The notes under the pieces: model-generated
What the model was told of the DNA's origin: nothing
The model's database searches: none
Seen by the model: the letters and a program-made list of their open reading frames with translations, nothing else
Assembly: GCF_031846305.1 (NCBI RefSeq)
Contig: NZ_JAVRHY010000005.1
Span: forward strand, 186,001-250,000
DNA length: 64,000 bases
Source: Spectribacter acetivorans
Lineage (GTDB): Bacteria; Pseudomonadota; Gammaproteobacteria; Nevskiales; Salinisphaeraceae
Reading direction: 5' to 3'
In this document: positions 1-8,199 of the stretch, piece by piece
How the letters are laid out: the number at the start of each line of letters is the position of its first letter
Numbering within the stretch: position 1 is the stretch's first letter
Program-made: the position numbers and the translations under genes

Positions 1-306
1 GGGATGACCTGTGGATATCCCGTGTGGACAGCGCCAGAATCGCTGCGCAATCAGGGGGCTGGCGTGCCCGGCCGGCACCGGGATAAAAACCCGGTTCGGG
101 GTTACCGTGATGCGACTGCCCGTACCCGCCTGCCCGGCAGCCATTGCGCGCTGCACTGCGGTAAGCTTCTGATTTGAATGGAAAGCCGGATCGGCATTCC
201 GGCGTCGCGGCGGATAGTGCCGAATTGACGGCCGTTCGCCGGTGTCGAACCCCGCGGCGGGGCTGTCATCGCCCCGACGCATTCATGGTTTAGAGGTGAC
301 CATCCG
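1..306. other. Leading non-coding region
   Basis: No convincing gene is seen here. A near DnaA-box sequence (TGTGGATAT, 10-18) sits at the very start, and a small hairpin (ACCGGG / CCCGGT, 77-95) has an A-rich loop. The last 10-15 bases carry an AGAGGTGA ribosome-binding site for the gene that begins at 307. A short minus-strand frame runs through the stretch but has no ribosome-binding site or recognisable protein. Confidence 0.5.
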
Positions 307-816
307 ATGGACATCATCGCCTTTCGTCACGGCATAGCAATGGATCGCGAGGAAGCGCACGACATGGGGCTTTCCGACGAGGAACGCCCGTTGACCGACA
401 AGGGCCGCCGCCGTACCCGGGCGGCCGCCGCCGGTCTGCGTGCCTGCCTCGAAGGCCAGGCAGTGGATACCATCGTGTCCAGCCTGCTGCTGCGGGCCCA
501 GCAGACCGCCGAACTGCTGGCGCCGTACGTGGGTGAGCCGCCGCTGGTGGAATCGGCGGCGCTGAATCCCGGCGCCGGTCCGGAGGCGCTGGATACCTGG
601 CTGCATGGCCGTCCCACCGACGAATCGCTGATCCTGGTGGGGCACGAGCCGGACCTGTCTGCCTGGGTGTCCTGGGGCCTGACCCGCAAGCGCGACCGCA
701 TCCTGTCGCTGAAAAAGGCCGGCGCGGCCTGCGTGGAATTCCCCGGCCCGGCCGAGGGCGGCACTGGCACCCTGCGCTGGCAGCTCACTGCCGGTCAGAT
801 GCGGGCGCTGGGATGA
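307..816 (+). CDS. sixA: SixA-type phosphohistidine phosphatase
   Basis: A 169-aa histidine phosphatase of the SixA branch, which removes phosphate from phosphohistidine on HPt domains or phosphotransferase proteins in the cytoplasm. The N-terminus carries the RHG signature (Arg7, His8, Gly9; His8 would be the phospho-acceptor). A second catalytic histidine lies in VGHEPDL (about His113), with a conserved Arg near 63 in LLRAQQTAE. Length is close to E. coli SixA (161 aa). The start is supported by AGAGGTGA 8 nt upstream. It is followed after 20 nt by an FAD oxidoreductase, so the two may be co-transcribed; no functional link is known to me. Confidence 0.88.
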   Translation: MDIIAFRHGIAMDREEAHDMGLSDEERPLTDKGRRRTRAAAAGLRACLEGQAVDTIVSSLLLRAQQTAELLAPYVGEPPLVESAALNPGAGPEALDTWLHGRPTDESLILVGHEPDLSAWVSWGLTRKRDRILSLKKAGAACVEFPGPAEGGTGTLRWQLTAGQMRALG

Positions 817-836
817 GCGAGGGGGGCTGAGCGACC

Positions 837-2018
837 GTGCTCGAATGGCTGATTGTCGGCGGCGGGGTGCATGGCACCCACTTATCCCGGGTGCTGCGCG
901 GCCGGCTGGGCGTGGCCGATGACGATCTGCTGATCGTGGACGATGCCCCGGCCCCGCTGGCCGCCTGGGACCGCCGGGCCGAGGCCTGCGGCATGGACTA
1001 TCTGCGCTCGCCCCAGGCTCATCATCTGGGCCTGCGCAGCGATGCCCTGCGGCGCTTTGCCGACAGCGTGCGTCTGGACGGCCCGGCCTTCATCGATCCG
1101 TATCAACGCCCGGCGCTGGCGTTGTTCGACGCCCACTGTCGTCAACTGATCGCCGACGAACCGGCGCATCTGCGCGCCTGCGAACGGGTGACCCGCATCG
1201 AACCCCAGGCCGGCGGCTATCGCGTCTGGGGCCGGGAACGCTCGTGGTGGACCCGCCGGGTGCTGCTGGCCCCCGGGCCGCCCGCGCCCGACCGGCCGGA
1301 CTGGGCCGCCGGCGTGCCGCATGTGTTCGATCACGATTTCGCCATGCCGGGCGGTGACGGCCACGTCGCCATCATCGGCGGCGGCATCACCGCCGGGCAG
1401 CTTGCCCTGTGCCTGATCGCCCGCGGCCGGTCGGTGAATCTGGTCACCCGCCGGCGCCTGCGCCGGGCGGATTTCGACGCCCAGCCCTGCTACGCCGGGC
1501 CCCGCTGCCTGGTGCCGTTTGCCGCCGGCGACTGGCGCCAGCGCCGGCGGCGTATCCAGGTGGCCCGCCATCCGGGCACCCTGCCGCGCGACGTGGCCGC
1601 CGGGCTGCAACGCGCCATCCGTCGCGGCGCGCTGCATGTGCATGTGGGTTCGGCCATGGGTCTGGACGACCGCGGCGTGGTGCTGGCCGATCGCCGCACC
1701 GTGCCGGCGGACGAACTGGTTGTCGCCACCGGGTTCGCCGACCGCCTGCCCGGCGGCCAGCTCATCAGCCAGCTGATCCGCGAACTGGCCCCGCCGCTGA
1801 CCCCCTGCGGCTTTCCCGCCCCGCAACCCGATCTGCAGTGGCGGCCGGGGCTGTACGTGACCGGCCGACTGGCGGAAATGGAACTGGGGCCGATGGCCGG
1901 CAATATTCGCGGCGCGCGCCTGGCGGGGGAGCGCCTGGCCGCGGCCTCCGCCGAACTGGCCGTGTCGCCGCCGATGGCGGATCGGGCGGTGGTGGAGTCG
2001 CGGTTGCCGGTGATTTAG
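837..2018 (+). CDS. FAD/NAD(P)-binding oxidoreductase, unknown substrate
   Basis: A 393-aa protein with two dinucleotide-binding folds: an N-terminal VGGGVHG motif (about residues 7-13) and an internal IIGGGITAGQ motif (about residues 180-190). A C-terminal ATGF motif is typical of FAD-dependent monooxygenases and related flavoproteins. The order resembles the lysine/ornithine N-monooxygenase superfamily, but nothing identifies the substrate. Translation starts at GTG, preceded by a purine-rich GAGGGGGGCTGAG stretch. Very GC-rich with strong third-position bias, so clearly coding. It sits directly behind sixA. It could be a generic flavin-containing reductase rather than a monooxygenase. Confidence 0.75.
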   Translation: MLEWLIVGGGVHGTHLSRVLRGRLGVADDDLLIVDDAPAPLAAWDRRAEACGMDYLRSPQAHHLGLRSDALRRFADSVRLDGPAFIDPYQRPALALFDAHCRQLIADEPAHLRACERVTRIEPQAGGYRVWGRERSWWTRRVLLAPGPPAPDRPDWAAGVPHVFDHDFAMPGGDGHVAIIGGGITAGQLALCLIARGRSVNLVTRRRLRRADFDAQPCYAGPRCLVPFAAGDWRQRRRRIQVARHPGTLPRDVAAGLQRAIRRGALHVHVGSAMGLDDRGVVLADRRTVPADELVVATGFADRLPGGQLISQLIRELAPPLTPCGFPAPQPDLQWRPGLYVTGRLAEMELGPMAGNIRGARLAGERLAAASAELAVSPPMADRAVVESRLPVI

Positions 2019-2129
2019 CGACGCTGCCGCCGCGGTGCGGATCGGCGGTTACAGCGGCATATACCGGGCCGTAAGGCGTCATTCATGTCGCCTGTCCGAA
2101 TCAACGCGTCCCAACGCCTTAAAAACGTC

Positions 2130-2160
2130 ATTGCGAGGCCCCGTCAGGGGCCGCGGCAAT
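2130..2160. repeat. Intergenic hairpin repeat (ATTGC...GCAAT type)
   Basis: The arms ATTGC and GCAAT enclose GGCCCC / GGGGCC, giving a palindromic element of about 31 nt. It resembles the widespread gammaproteobacterial intergenic repeats that begin with CGTCATTGCGAGG. It lies between the FAD protein and hslR, which converge. Confidence 0.55.
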
Positions 2161-2214
2161 CTTGAGTCATCCTGGTAACTCAGCGTTTCCAGCGCTTCAG
2201 AAATGAAGAGAATT

Positions 2215-2400
2215 CCGCCCCGCTAAAGCGGGCCGGGTGTCTTTCTTGTGCGACAAGAAAGTCACCAAAGAACCGCTTCCGGCGGGCGAGTCCTGCCTCG
2301 AACGGGGTTCGAGGCAGGATGCCCTGTGCGCGCCCCTTCGGGCCTGGGACCTCACCGCCCTGCAGTGCTCGGCTCGTCCCGACGGGAATGAGGAAAAGGT
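2215..2400. repeat. Structured intergenic element with three hairpins
   Basis: Three stacked inverted repeats lie in this non-coding gap. They are CCCGC-taaa-GCGGG (2219-2232), TTTCTTGT-gcg-ACAAGAAA (2242-2260) and a perfect 13-bp stem with a 3-nt loop (2291-2319). The TTTCTTGT...ACAAGAAA block followed by GTCACCAAAGAA resembles a dispersed intergenic repeat I recall from GC-rich gammaproteobacteria. The rest of the 2019-2427 gap has no gene. Confidence 0.5.
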
Positions 2401-2427
2401 GCGATACCCGGGTATGGTCGCTTCGAC

Positions 2428-2811
2428 TCACCCACCCCGATGCTTGATATCCCGCAACTGCCGGCGCCCCTTGCGGTCGGGCCGCCCGTCGGGTCGGGGC
2501 TGGCTGCGGGCCTCGGCCCGGCGCATGGCCATGGCGTCGAGACGCGCGGTGCGGTCGGCCTCGTCCTCGTGATAGAGGGCTTCGGCGGCGGTGGCGCTGC
2601 CGCGGCGATCGGCCAGGTCGGTGATCTGGATGCGGAACTGCTGACCGACCTTGCGGATGTCGAGCTTGTCGCCGATCCGCACGGTCTGGCCGGCCTTGCC
2701 GCCCCCGCCGTTAACCGACACCTTGCCGCCGTTGGCGGCGTTCGTGGCCTGGGTGCGGGTCTTGAAGAACCGCGCGGCCCACAACCACTTGTCCAGGCGG
2801 ACGCCGCTCAT
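2428..2811 (-). CDS. hslR: Hsp15, ribosome-associated heat shock protein (S4 domain)
   Basis: A 127-aa protein beginning with an S4 RNA-binding domain (RLDKWLWAARFFKTR, then VNGGGGKAGQTVRIGD), followed by a basic tail rich in Arg and Lys. Hsp15 binds free 50S subunits carrying nascent chains and helps recycle them after heat shock. Length and domain order match E. coli HslR (133 aa). It is the last gene of a minus-strand run after two rubredoxins (56 nt gap), a neighbourhood consistent with stress roles but not proof of shared regulation. Confidence 0.9.
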   Translation of the reverse strand: MSGVRLDKWLWAARFFKTRTQATNAANGGKVSVNGGGGKAGQTVRIGDKLDIRKVGQQFRIQITDLADRRGSATAAEALYHEDEADRTARLDAMAMRRAEARSQPRPDGRPDRKGRRQLRDIKHRGG

Positions 2812-2866
2812 TCAGGGGCCCTCCGATCGATGCCGCGCGATCCTTGCCCGCATCCGCGCGGCGGTG

Positions 2867-3034
2867 TCAGTCGACCTCCATCATCTCGAAGTCGTCCTTG
2901 GGTGCGCCGCAGTCCGGGCAGGTCCAGTCGTCGGGGATGTCCTCCCACTTGGTGCCGGGTTCGATGCCCTCGTCGGGCAAGCCTTCGGCCTCGTCGTAGA
3001 TCCAGCCGCAGACAATGCACTGCCACTTCTTCAT
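2867..3034 (-). CDS. Rubredoxin (AlkG2-like)
   Basis: A 55-aa electron carrier with a single Fe(Cys)4 centre. The ligands are visible in CIVCGW and CPDCGAP, and the YDEAEG and WEDIPDDW segments are rubredoxin hallmarks. I chose the ATG that begins MKKWQC, because upstream residues of a longer frame are not rubredoxin-like. It is followed by hslR and preceded, 8 nt away, by a second rubredoxin. The sequence directly after the second CxxCG lacks the inserted Arg-containing segment seen in AlkG1-type rubredoxins, which suggests the electron-transfer-competent AlkG2 type; this subtyping is inference. Confidence 0.92.
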   Translation of the reverse strand: MKKWQCIVCGWIYDEAEGLPDEGIEPGTKWEDIPDDWTCPDCGAPKDDFEMMEVD

Positions 3035-3042
3035 CGTGATTC

Positions 3043-3210
3043 CTAATCGTCGAGTGGGATGAAGTCCGGTTTTTCCCGGACGGCGCAATCGGGGCAGGGC
3101 CAGTCCTCGGGGATTTCCGACCAGGGCGTACCCGGCTTGAAACCCTCGTGTTCGCAGCCTTCGGCCTCATCATAGATGAAGCCGCAATCGTCGCATTGAT
3201 AACGGGCCAT
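3043..3210 (-). CDS. Rubredoxin, second copy (AlkG1-like)
   Basis: A 55-aa rubredoxin with iron ligands in CDDCGF and CPDCAV. The start at MARYQC is backed by a strong GGGGGAG site just upstream. It differs from the neighbouring copy at the second metal knuckle, where CPDCAVREKPDF carries extra residues including an Arg, a trait described for AlkG1-type rubredoxins. Both copies end within about 345 nt and are probably co-transcribed. Likely partners are rubredoxin reductases or oxygen-scavenging flavoproteins, none of which is in this window. Confidence 0.9.
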   Translation of the reverse strand: MARYQCDDCGFIYDEAEGCEHEGFKPGTPWSEIPEDWPCPDCAVREKPDFIPLDD

Positions 3211-3270
3211 AGCTCCCCCGAACCGTTTTTGCGGGCGCAAGATTAGCAAAAAAGGGCGCGGATGACCTTG

Positions 3271-5709
3271 CTACGAGGCCAGCAGGCGCATGGGGCCATC
3301 GTCCCCGCCGCGGCCCAGCCGCAGTCCGCCCAGGGCGATGCCCAGCGCGGCGGCGGCCGGCAGCAGTTGCCAGATCGACCAGGGCAGACGCCCGTCGAAC
3401 AGCAGGTGACCTAGCGGCCACAGGGCGGCGGTCATCAGCAGACTGGCGCCGATCGCGGCCAGCCCGCCCCAGGCCAGCGCCTCGCGCCAGGCGATGCGGC
3501 GCAGCAGCGCGGCGTCCGCCCCAAGTACCCGCAGCATGGCGTTGTCGCGGTCCCTTATGGTACGCAGGCTCATCAGCGCGGCGGCCAGCACCAGCAGAGC
3601 GGCGGCCATCAGCAGCGCGGCCAGCAGGGCGCTGGCGCGGCTGGCCTGGTTGATGATGGCCTGGGCCCGGTCGAGCAGGGTGTTCACGTCCAGCAGCGTG
3701 GCCTGGGGCATTTGTTTGAGCAGCCCGGCCAGCCGGCCGCCGTCGCCGGGTGGTAGCCAGAAACTGGTCAGCCAGGACAGATCGGCGGCGGGCAGCGTGC
3801 CGGGGGTAAAGATGAAGTAGAAATTGGGCTCGAAGCTCTCCCAGTCCACGGTTCGCAGACTGGTCACAGTGGCGGTGAGTTCGCCGGACGGGCCCACGAA
3901 GGTGACGTCGTCGCCCAGTGAAATGCCCAGCCCCTGTGCCAGCTCGGTTTCCACCGACACGCCGGTGGTGTCGTCCTCGCCGTGCCAGCGGCCGGCGCTG
4001 ACCTGATTGCTGGGCGGCAGGCGGTCGGTTTCGGTGAGCACCAGATCGCGATTCAACGCGTTGCCGGCCTGGCGGGACTCCTTGGTCACCGCCTGGCGCA
4101 CCGGCTGGTCGTTGATCTCGGTGAGCCGGGCCCGGGTGACCGGGTAGCGCGGCTTGGCCAGCGCGTCGTGGTCGTCAAGCCAGGCGTCCAGGGCTGGCAG
4201 GTCGGCGTCGAATACGTTCAGCAGAAAGTAGTTGGGGGCCCGCTCGGGAAGGCTGGCGCGCCAGTCGGCCAGCAGCCGGGTGCCGACATGGCCGGACAGG
4301 GCAAGCACCGCCATCGCCGCCATCAGCGCCGCCAGCAGGGGCAGGGCCAGAGCCGGCCGGCGGGTCAGCCGGCGCAGGGCCAGCCGGCTGGCCAGCGGCA
4401 GCCGCGGACTGAGCCAGTCGAGCCCCTTGAGCAGCGGCCACAGCGCGGCCGGCAGCCCGATGGCCAGCACCAGCAGCAGGCCGATCAACCAGGCCAGTTC
4501 CTGCGCGGAGCCGCTCAGCCAGGCAGCGGCCAGCGCCAGCAGCGCCGCCGCGGCGACCAGCCCGCCCGCGCCCACCGGCTGGACCCCGCCGCTACGCTGA
4601 AGCAGCCGGGTAATCGGGGCTCGGGCCAGGGCCAGGCCCTGGGTCACGCCGAACACCAGCCACAGGCCGGGCGGCAGTGCGGCGATCAGTAGCCAGTCGG
4701 CCGGACCGGCGGCCAGCGGCCCCTGCCAGCCCAGGGCCTGGCGGGCGATCACGACGACCAGGCTACCCAGCAACAGACCGGCGGCCACCGCCGGCAACAA
4801 GGCGATGGCCTCGCCGGTGAGCAGCCGTCGCAGCACCCGCCGGCGCGGGGCACCGAAGGTGCGCAGCAGGGCGGCCAGCCGGGCCTGACGGGCGGCGCGC
4901 TGGGCGCTGGCCATGGTCAGCGCCGCCGCGCACAGCACCACCACCAGCAGCACGCCGACGCTGACGTAGAGCGTCAGTTGCTGCAGCGGGCCGAACGAGC
5001 GCACGCGGGCGTCGTCCACGCCTTCGAGGGACTGATCCGGACGCAGGCTGGCGGATTCCAGTTGTCGGCGATGGGCGGCCACGGCCGCCGCCGGCCCGTC
5101 CACCAGCAGGCGGTAATCCAGCCGGCTGCCGGGGCCGATCACGCCACTGGCGGCCACGTCGTCGGCGTGCATCATCACCCGCGGATTGACGCTGTAGAAG
5201 GCGGTGCCCTGATCGGGTTCGCTGCGGATCACCCCGGTAATGGTCAGGTCGGTTTCGCCCAGCGTCAGCGTGTCGCCCACGGCCTTGCCCAGGCGGTCGA
5301 TCACGCCGTCGGCCACCCAGGCGTTGCCCGGCCGCGGGCCGTGATCGCGGGGGCCGGCGGCGCCGAAACGATCGGGCGCCACCTGCAGCTCGCCGCGCAG
5401 CGGATAGTCGGCGTCCACCGCCTTGGCCGACACCAGCAGGGTGTCATCGCCGGCCACCACCACGGTGGGGAATTCCAGCACCAGGGAGCTGGACAGCTCG
5501 TTTCCGACCGGCCGCTGGCCATCATCGGGGGCGCGGCTGCCTTCGAGTACCAGCGCGCCGCCCAGGCTGGCGGCGGTGCGCTGGTCCACCCGCTGGTCGA
5601 GTTCCGCGCGCAGCAGGATCACGCTGGCCAGCGCCAGTGCGGCCAGGCCCACGGACAACGCCAGGATGCGGAAGGCGCCGTCCCGCCAGCAGCGCTGCAG
5701 ACTACCCAT
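3271..5709 (-). CDS. ABC transporter permease, FtsX/YbbP family
   Basis: An 812-aa inner-membrane permease with a leading transmembrane segment, a long periplasmic domain, and two clusters of transmembrane helices (roughly residues 250-460 and 690-800), the layout of YbbP-like MacB/FtsX permeases. I start it at MGSLQRCW, whose ATG overlaps the stop of the upstream ATPase by 8 nt; a longer frame upstream would lie entirely inside the ATPase gene. Together with the ATPase it would form an exporter or lipid/lipoprotein-handling complex of unknown substrate. The pairing with divergent tesA is conserved in E. coli. Confidence 0.88.
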   Translation of the reverse strand: MGSLQRCWRDGAFRILALSVGLAALALASVILLRAELDQRVDQRTAASLGGALVLEGSRAPDDGQRPVGNELSSSLVLEFPTVVVAGDDTLLVSAKAVDADYPLRGELQVAPDRFGAAGPRDHGPRPGNAWVADGVIDRLGKAVGDTLTLGETDLTITGVIRSEPDQGTAFYSVNPRVMMHADDVAASGVIGPGSRLDYRLLVDGPAAAVAAHRRQLESASLRPDQSLEGVDDARVRSFGPLQQLTLYVSVGVLLVVVLCAAALTMASAQRAARQARLAALLRTFGAPRRRVLRRLLTGEAIALLPAVAAGLLLGSLVVVIARQALGWQGPLAAGPADWLLIAALPPGLWLVFGVTQGLALARAPITRLLQRSGGVQPVGAGGLVAAAALLALAAAWLSGSAQELAWLIGLLLVLAIGLPAALWPLLKGLDWLSPRLPLASRLALRRLTRRPALALPLLAALMAAMAVLALSGHVGTRLLADWRASLPERAPNYFLLNVFDADLPALDAWLDDHDALAKPRYPVTRARLTEINDQPVRQAVTKESRQAGNALNRDLVLTETDRLPPSNQVSAGRWHGEDDTTGVSVETELAQGLGISLGDDVTFVGPSGELTATVTSLRTVDWESFEPNFYFIFTPGTLPAADLSWLTSFWLPPGDGGRLAGLLKQMPQATLLDVNTLLDRAQAIINQASRASALLAALLMAAALLVLAAALMSLRTIRDRDNAMLRVLGADAALLRRIAWREALAWGGLAAIGASLLMTAALWPLGHLLFDGRLPWSIWQLLPAAAALGIALGGLRLGRGGDDGPMRLLAS

Positions 5710-6379
5710 GTTGCAGCCGCCCGGCCTCCAGCCGCAGCACCCGCTGACAGCGGTGGGCGAGGTCATCATCGTGGGTGACCAGCAGCAGCGCGGTGCCGGC
5801 CTCGCGGTTGAGGTCGAACAGCAGTTCCGCCACGCGGTCGCGATTGGCGTGGTCGAGGCTGCCGGTGGGTTCGTCGGCGAACAGCAGCTGCGGACGGGTG
5901 GCGAACGCCCGGGCCAGCCCCACCCGCTGCTGCTCGCCGCCCGACAGTGTGGGCGGGAAATGCTGGCGGCGATGGGTCAGGCCCACGCGTTCCAGCCAGC
6001 GGTCGGCCGCGTCACCGGGCCGGTCGGCGCCGGCCAGTTCCAGCGGCAGCATCACGTTTTCCCGCGCCGTGAGGTCGCTTACCAGATGGAATGACTGGAA
6101 CACGAAGCCGCACAGGGCGCCGCGGCGGGCGGCCCGGGCGTCCTCGTCGAGGTCGCTGAAAGCCTCGCCGGCCAGCCGGATGTCGCCGGCGCTGGGCACA
6201 TCCAGCCCCGCCAGCAGTCCCAGGAGGGTGGACTTGCCGCTGCCCGAGGGACCGCCCACCGCCACGGTTTCGCCGCGGGCCACGGTCAGGTCGATGGCGT
6301 CGAGTAACATCAGGGGCCCGTCGGGGCCGGGAACGGTGCGCGAAACGCCGCGCGCCTCGACCATCGGAGTGTTGTTCAT
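5702..6379 (-). CDS. ybbA: ABC transporter ATP-binding protein, YbbA family
   Basis: A 225-aa ATPase of the LolD/MacB branch. Walker A is GPSGSGKST, the signature is LSGGEQQR, Walker B is LLFADEPTG, with an H-loop in LLLVTHDDD. The start chosen (MNNTPMVEARG) shares its CATG with the divergent tesA start, so the two start codons overlap head to head. An upstream in-frame extension would run into tesA and is unlikely. It couples translationally to the permease behind it. Confidence 0.9.
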   Translation of the reverse strand: MNNTPMVEARGVSRTVPGPDGPLMLLDAIDLTVARGETVAVGGPSGSGKSTLLGLLAGLDVPSAGDIRLAGEAFSDLDEDARAARRGALCGFVFQSFHLVSDLTARENVMLPLELAGADRPGDAADRWLERVGLTHRRQHFPPTLSGGEQQRVGLARAFATRPQLLFADEPTGSLDHANRDRVAELLFDLNREAGTALLLVTHDDDLAHRCQRVLRLEAGRLQHG

Positions 6380-7016
6380 GCGTGTGTGGATCTTGTTGCT
6401 GTGCGGGTGGCTGCCCGGGCTTGCCGCCGCCGACGGCATCCTGGTGCTGGGCGACAGCCTGGGCGCCGGTTACGGCCTGGAAGCGGAACAGGGCTGGGTA
6501 TCGCTGCTGGATACGCGTGTGGCGCGGGTTTGCGACGCGCTGCCCGTGCATAATGCCTCGGTCAGCGGCGAGACGACAGCCGGCGGCCGGGCCCGGCTGG
6601 CGCCGTTGCTGACACGTCATGAGCCTGAGCTGGTGATCCTGGAACTGGGTGGCAACGACGGCCTGCGGGGGCTGCCGCCGGCGCGGCTGCAGGCCAATCT
6701 GGAAGCCATGATTGCGGCGTCGCGCGACGCCGGCGCCCGGGTGCTGCTGGTGGGCATTCGCATTCCGCCCAACTACGGGGCGGCCTATACCCGCGCCTTC
6801 GATGCCGCCTTCGAACAGACGGTGGCGGCCACCGAGGTGGCCTTCGTGCCGTTCCTGCTGGAAGGCGTGGCCCTGGACGACGACCTGATGCAGGCCGACG
6901 GGATTCATCCCACCGCCGCGGCCCAGCCGCGCATGCTGGATAACGTCTGGCCCGAGCTGGCGCCGCTTCTGCCTGCGCGATGTGAGCTGGATGCTGACAG
7001 CGCCGGCGATGATTGA
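6378..7016 (+). CDS. tesA: TesA, acyl-CoA thioesterase I / lysophospholipase L1
   Basis: A 212-aa periplasmic SGNH hydrolase with a clear N-terminal signal peptide (MRVWILLLCGWLPG, cleavage near the AAA-DG region). The blocks are present: GDSLGAGYG with the catalytic Ser, GGNDG with the oxyanion Asn, and DGIHPTAAAQ with the catalytic Asp and His. It hydrolyses acyl-CoA and lysophospholipids and shows protease-I-type esterase activity in E. coli. The gene is transcribed away from ybbA with overlapping start codons, the same arrangement as in E. coli. Confidence 0.93.
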   Translation: MRVWILLLCGWLPGLAAADGILVLGDSLGAGYGLEAEQGWVSLLDTRVARVCDALPVHNASVSGETTAGGRARLAPLLTRHEPELVILELGGNDGLRGLPPARLQANLEAMIAASRDAGARVLLVGIRIPPNYGAAYTRAFDAAFEQTVAATEVAFVPFLLEGVALDDDLMQADGIHPTAAAQPRMLDNVWPELAPLLPARCELDADSAGDD

Positions 7017-7059
7017 AAAAACGAGCGGGACGGCCAGGGGGAGAAAGCCGTCCCGCTCG
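7017..7059 (-). terminator. Rho-independent terminator (minus strand)
   Basis: The inverted repeat CGAGCGGGACGGC (7022-7034) / GCCGTCCCGCTCG (7047-7059) gives a 13-bp perfect stem, followed on the minus strand by a run of six T. It would end the leftward operon of nitronate monooxygenase and the upstream reductase, and sits right after the tesA stop. The 7060-7212 remainder has no gene. Confidence 0.75.
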
Positions 7060-7212
7060 GTTGGTCCGGCGACACTCGCGTTGATCGCCGGTCCGGTTGC
7101 CGGCCCGCGAAGGGGGAACGCGGGCCGGGTGCCACCTTGGGGTCAGTGGTAGTGAAGCTAACGGCGGCGCGCGGCTGAACTTTAGCCCCGCGCTCCGCGT
7201 TCTTTCAGGGCG

Positions 7213-8175
7213 TCAGAGCGCGCCCTTGGCGGCCTCGTATTCCTGGCGCAGCCCGGCCACGAAATCGGCCGTGGGCTGGACGCTGTGGACGCCGCCCACG
7301 CCCTGGCCCGCGCTCCAGATGTCCTTCCAGGCCTTGGGGCCCTCGTTGTCGCCGTCTTTTGAACCGAAGTCCATCTTGGAGGGGTCGGCCTCGGGCAGGT
7401 CGGCGGCGTCATAGCCGGCCTTCTCCACGCTGAATTTCAGGTAGTTGCCGTGCACCCCGGAGAAGTAGTTGGTGTAGACGATGTCCTCGGCGGTGCTGTC
7501 GACCACCATCTGCTTGTAGTTGTCGTGGGCGTTGGCCTCGGCGGTGGCGATGAAGGGCGAGCCCATGTAGGCCACATCGGCACCCATGGCCCGGGCGGCG
7601 GCTACCGACCGGCCGTTGGCGATGCAGCCGGACAGCGCCAGCGGGCCGTCGAACCATTCGCGCAGCTCCTGCACGAAGGCGAACGGGGATTGCGTGCCGG
7701 CATGGCCGCCGGCCCCGGCACATACCGCGATCAGGCCGTCGGCCCCCTTCTCGATCGCCTTGTGGGCGAAGCGCTGGTTGATCACGTCATGCATCACCAT
7801 GCCGCCGTAGCTGTGGATGGCGTCGTTGACCGCGTTCTGCGCGCCCAGCGAGGTGATCACGATGGGCACTTCGTGTTTAACGCACAGTTCGAGGTCGTGC
7901 TCGAGGCGGTCGTTCGACTTGTGCACGATCAGGTTGACGCCGAACGGCGCCGCGGGCGCATCCGGATTGGCGGCGTCCCAGTCGGCCAGTTCGCTCTTGA
8001 TACGCTCGAGCCACACCTCGAGCTGATCCGCCGGACGGGCGTTGAGCGAGGGGAAACTGCCGACCACCCCGGCCTTGCACTGGGCGATGACCAGTTCGGG
8101 GTTCGACACGATGAACATGGGCGCCCCGAACACGGGCAGGCGCAGACGGTCGGCGATGGCGGCCGGCAGACTCAT
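7213..8175 (-). CDS. Nitronate monooxygenase (2-nitropropane dioxygenase family)
   Basis: A 320-aa FMN-dependent TIM-barrel enzyme that oxidises alkyl nitronates such as propionate 3-nitronate. Typical segments are LPVFGAPMF at the N-terminus, the AGAGGHAG phosphate-binding turn, and the MGADVAYMGSPFIA strand near the FMN site. The start has AAGGAGT upstream. It follows the quinone-type reductase by 24 nt, so both form one leftward operon. The same fold is shared with enoyl-ACP reductase FabK, but the motif pattern fits nitronate monooxygenase better. Confidence 0.85.
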   Translation of the reverse strand: MSLPAAIADRLRLPVFGAPMFIVSNPELVIAQCKAGVVGSFPSLNARPADQLEVWLERIKSELADWDAANPDAPAAPFGVNLIVHKSNDRLEHDLELCVKHEVPIVITSLGAQNAVNDAIHSYGGMVMHDVINQRFAHKAIEKGADGLIAVCAGAGGHAGTQSPFAFVQELREWFDGPLALSGCIANGRSVAAARAMGADVAYMGSPFIATAEANAHDNYKQMVVDSTAEDIVYTNYFSGVHGNYLKFSVEKAGYDAADLPEADPSKMDFGSKDGDNEGPKAWKDIWSAGQGVGGVHSVQPTADFVAGLRQEYEAAKGAL

Positions 8176-8199
8176 GAGGTGACTCCTTGTTTTTCGACG

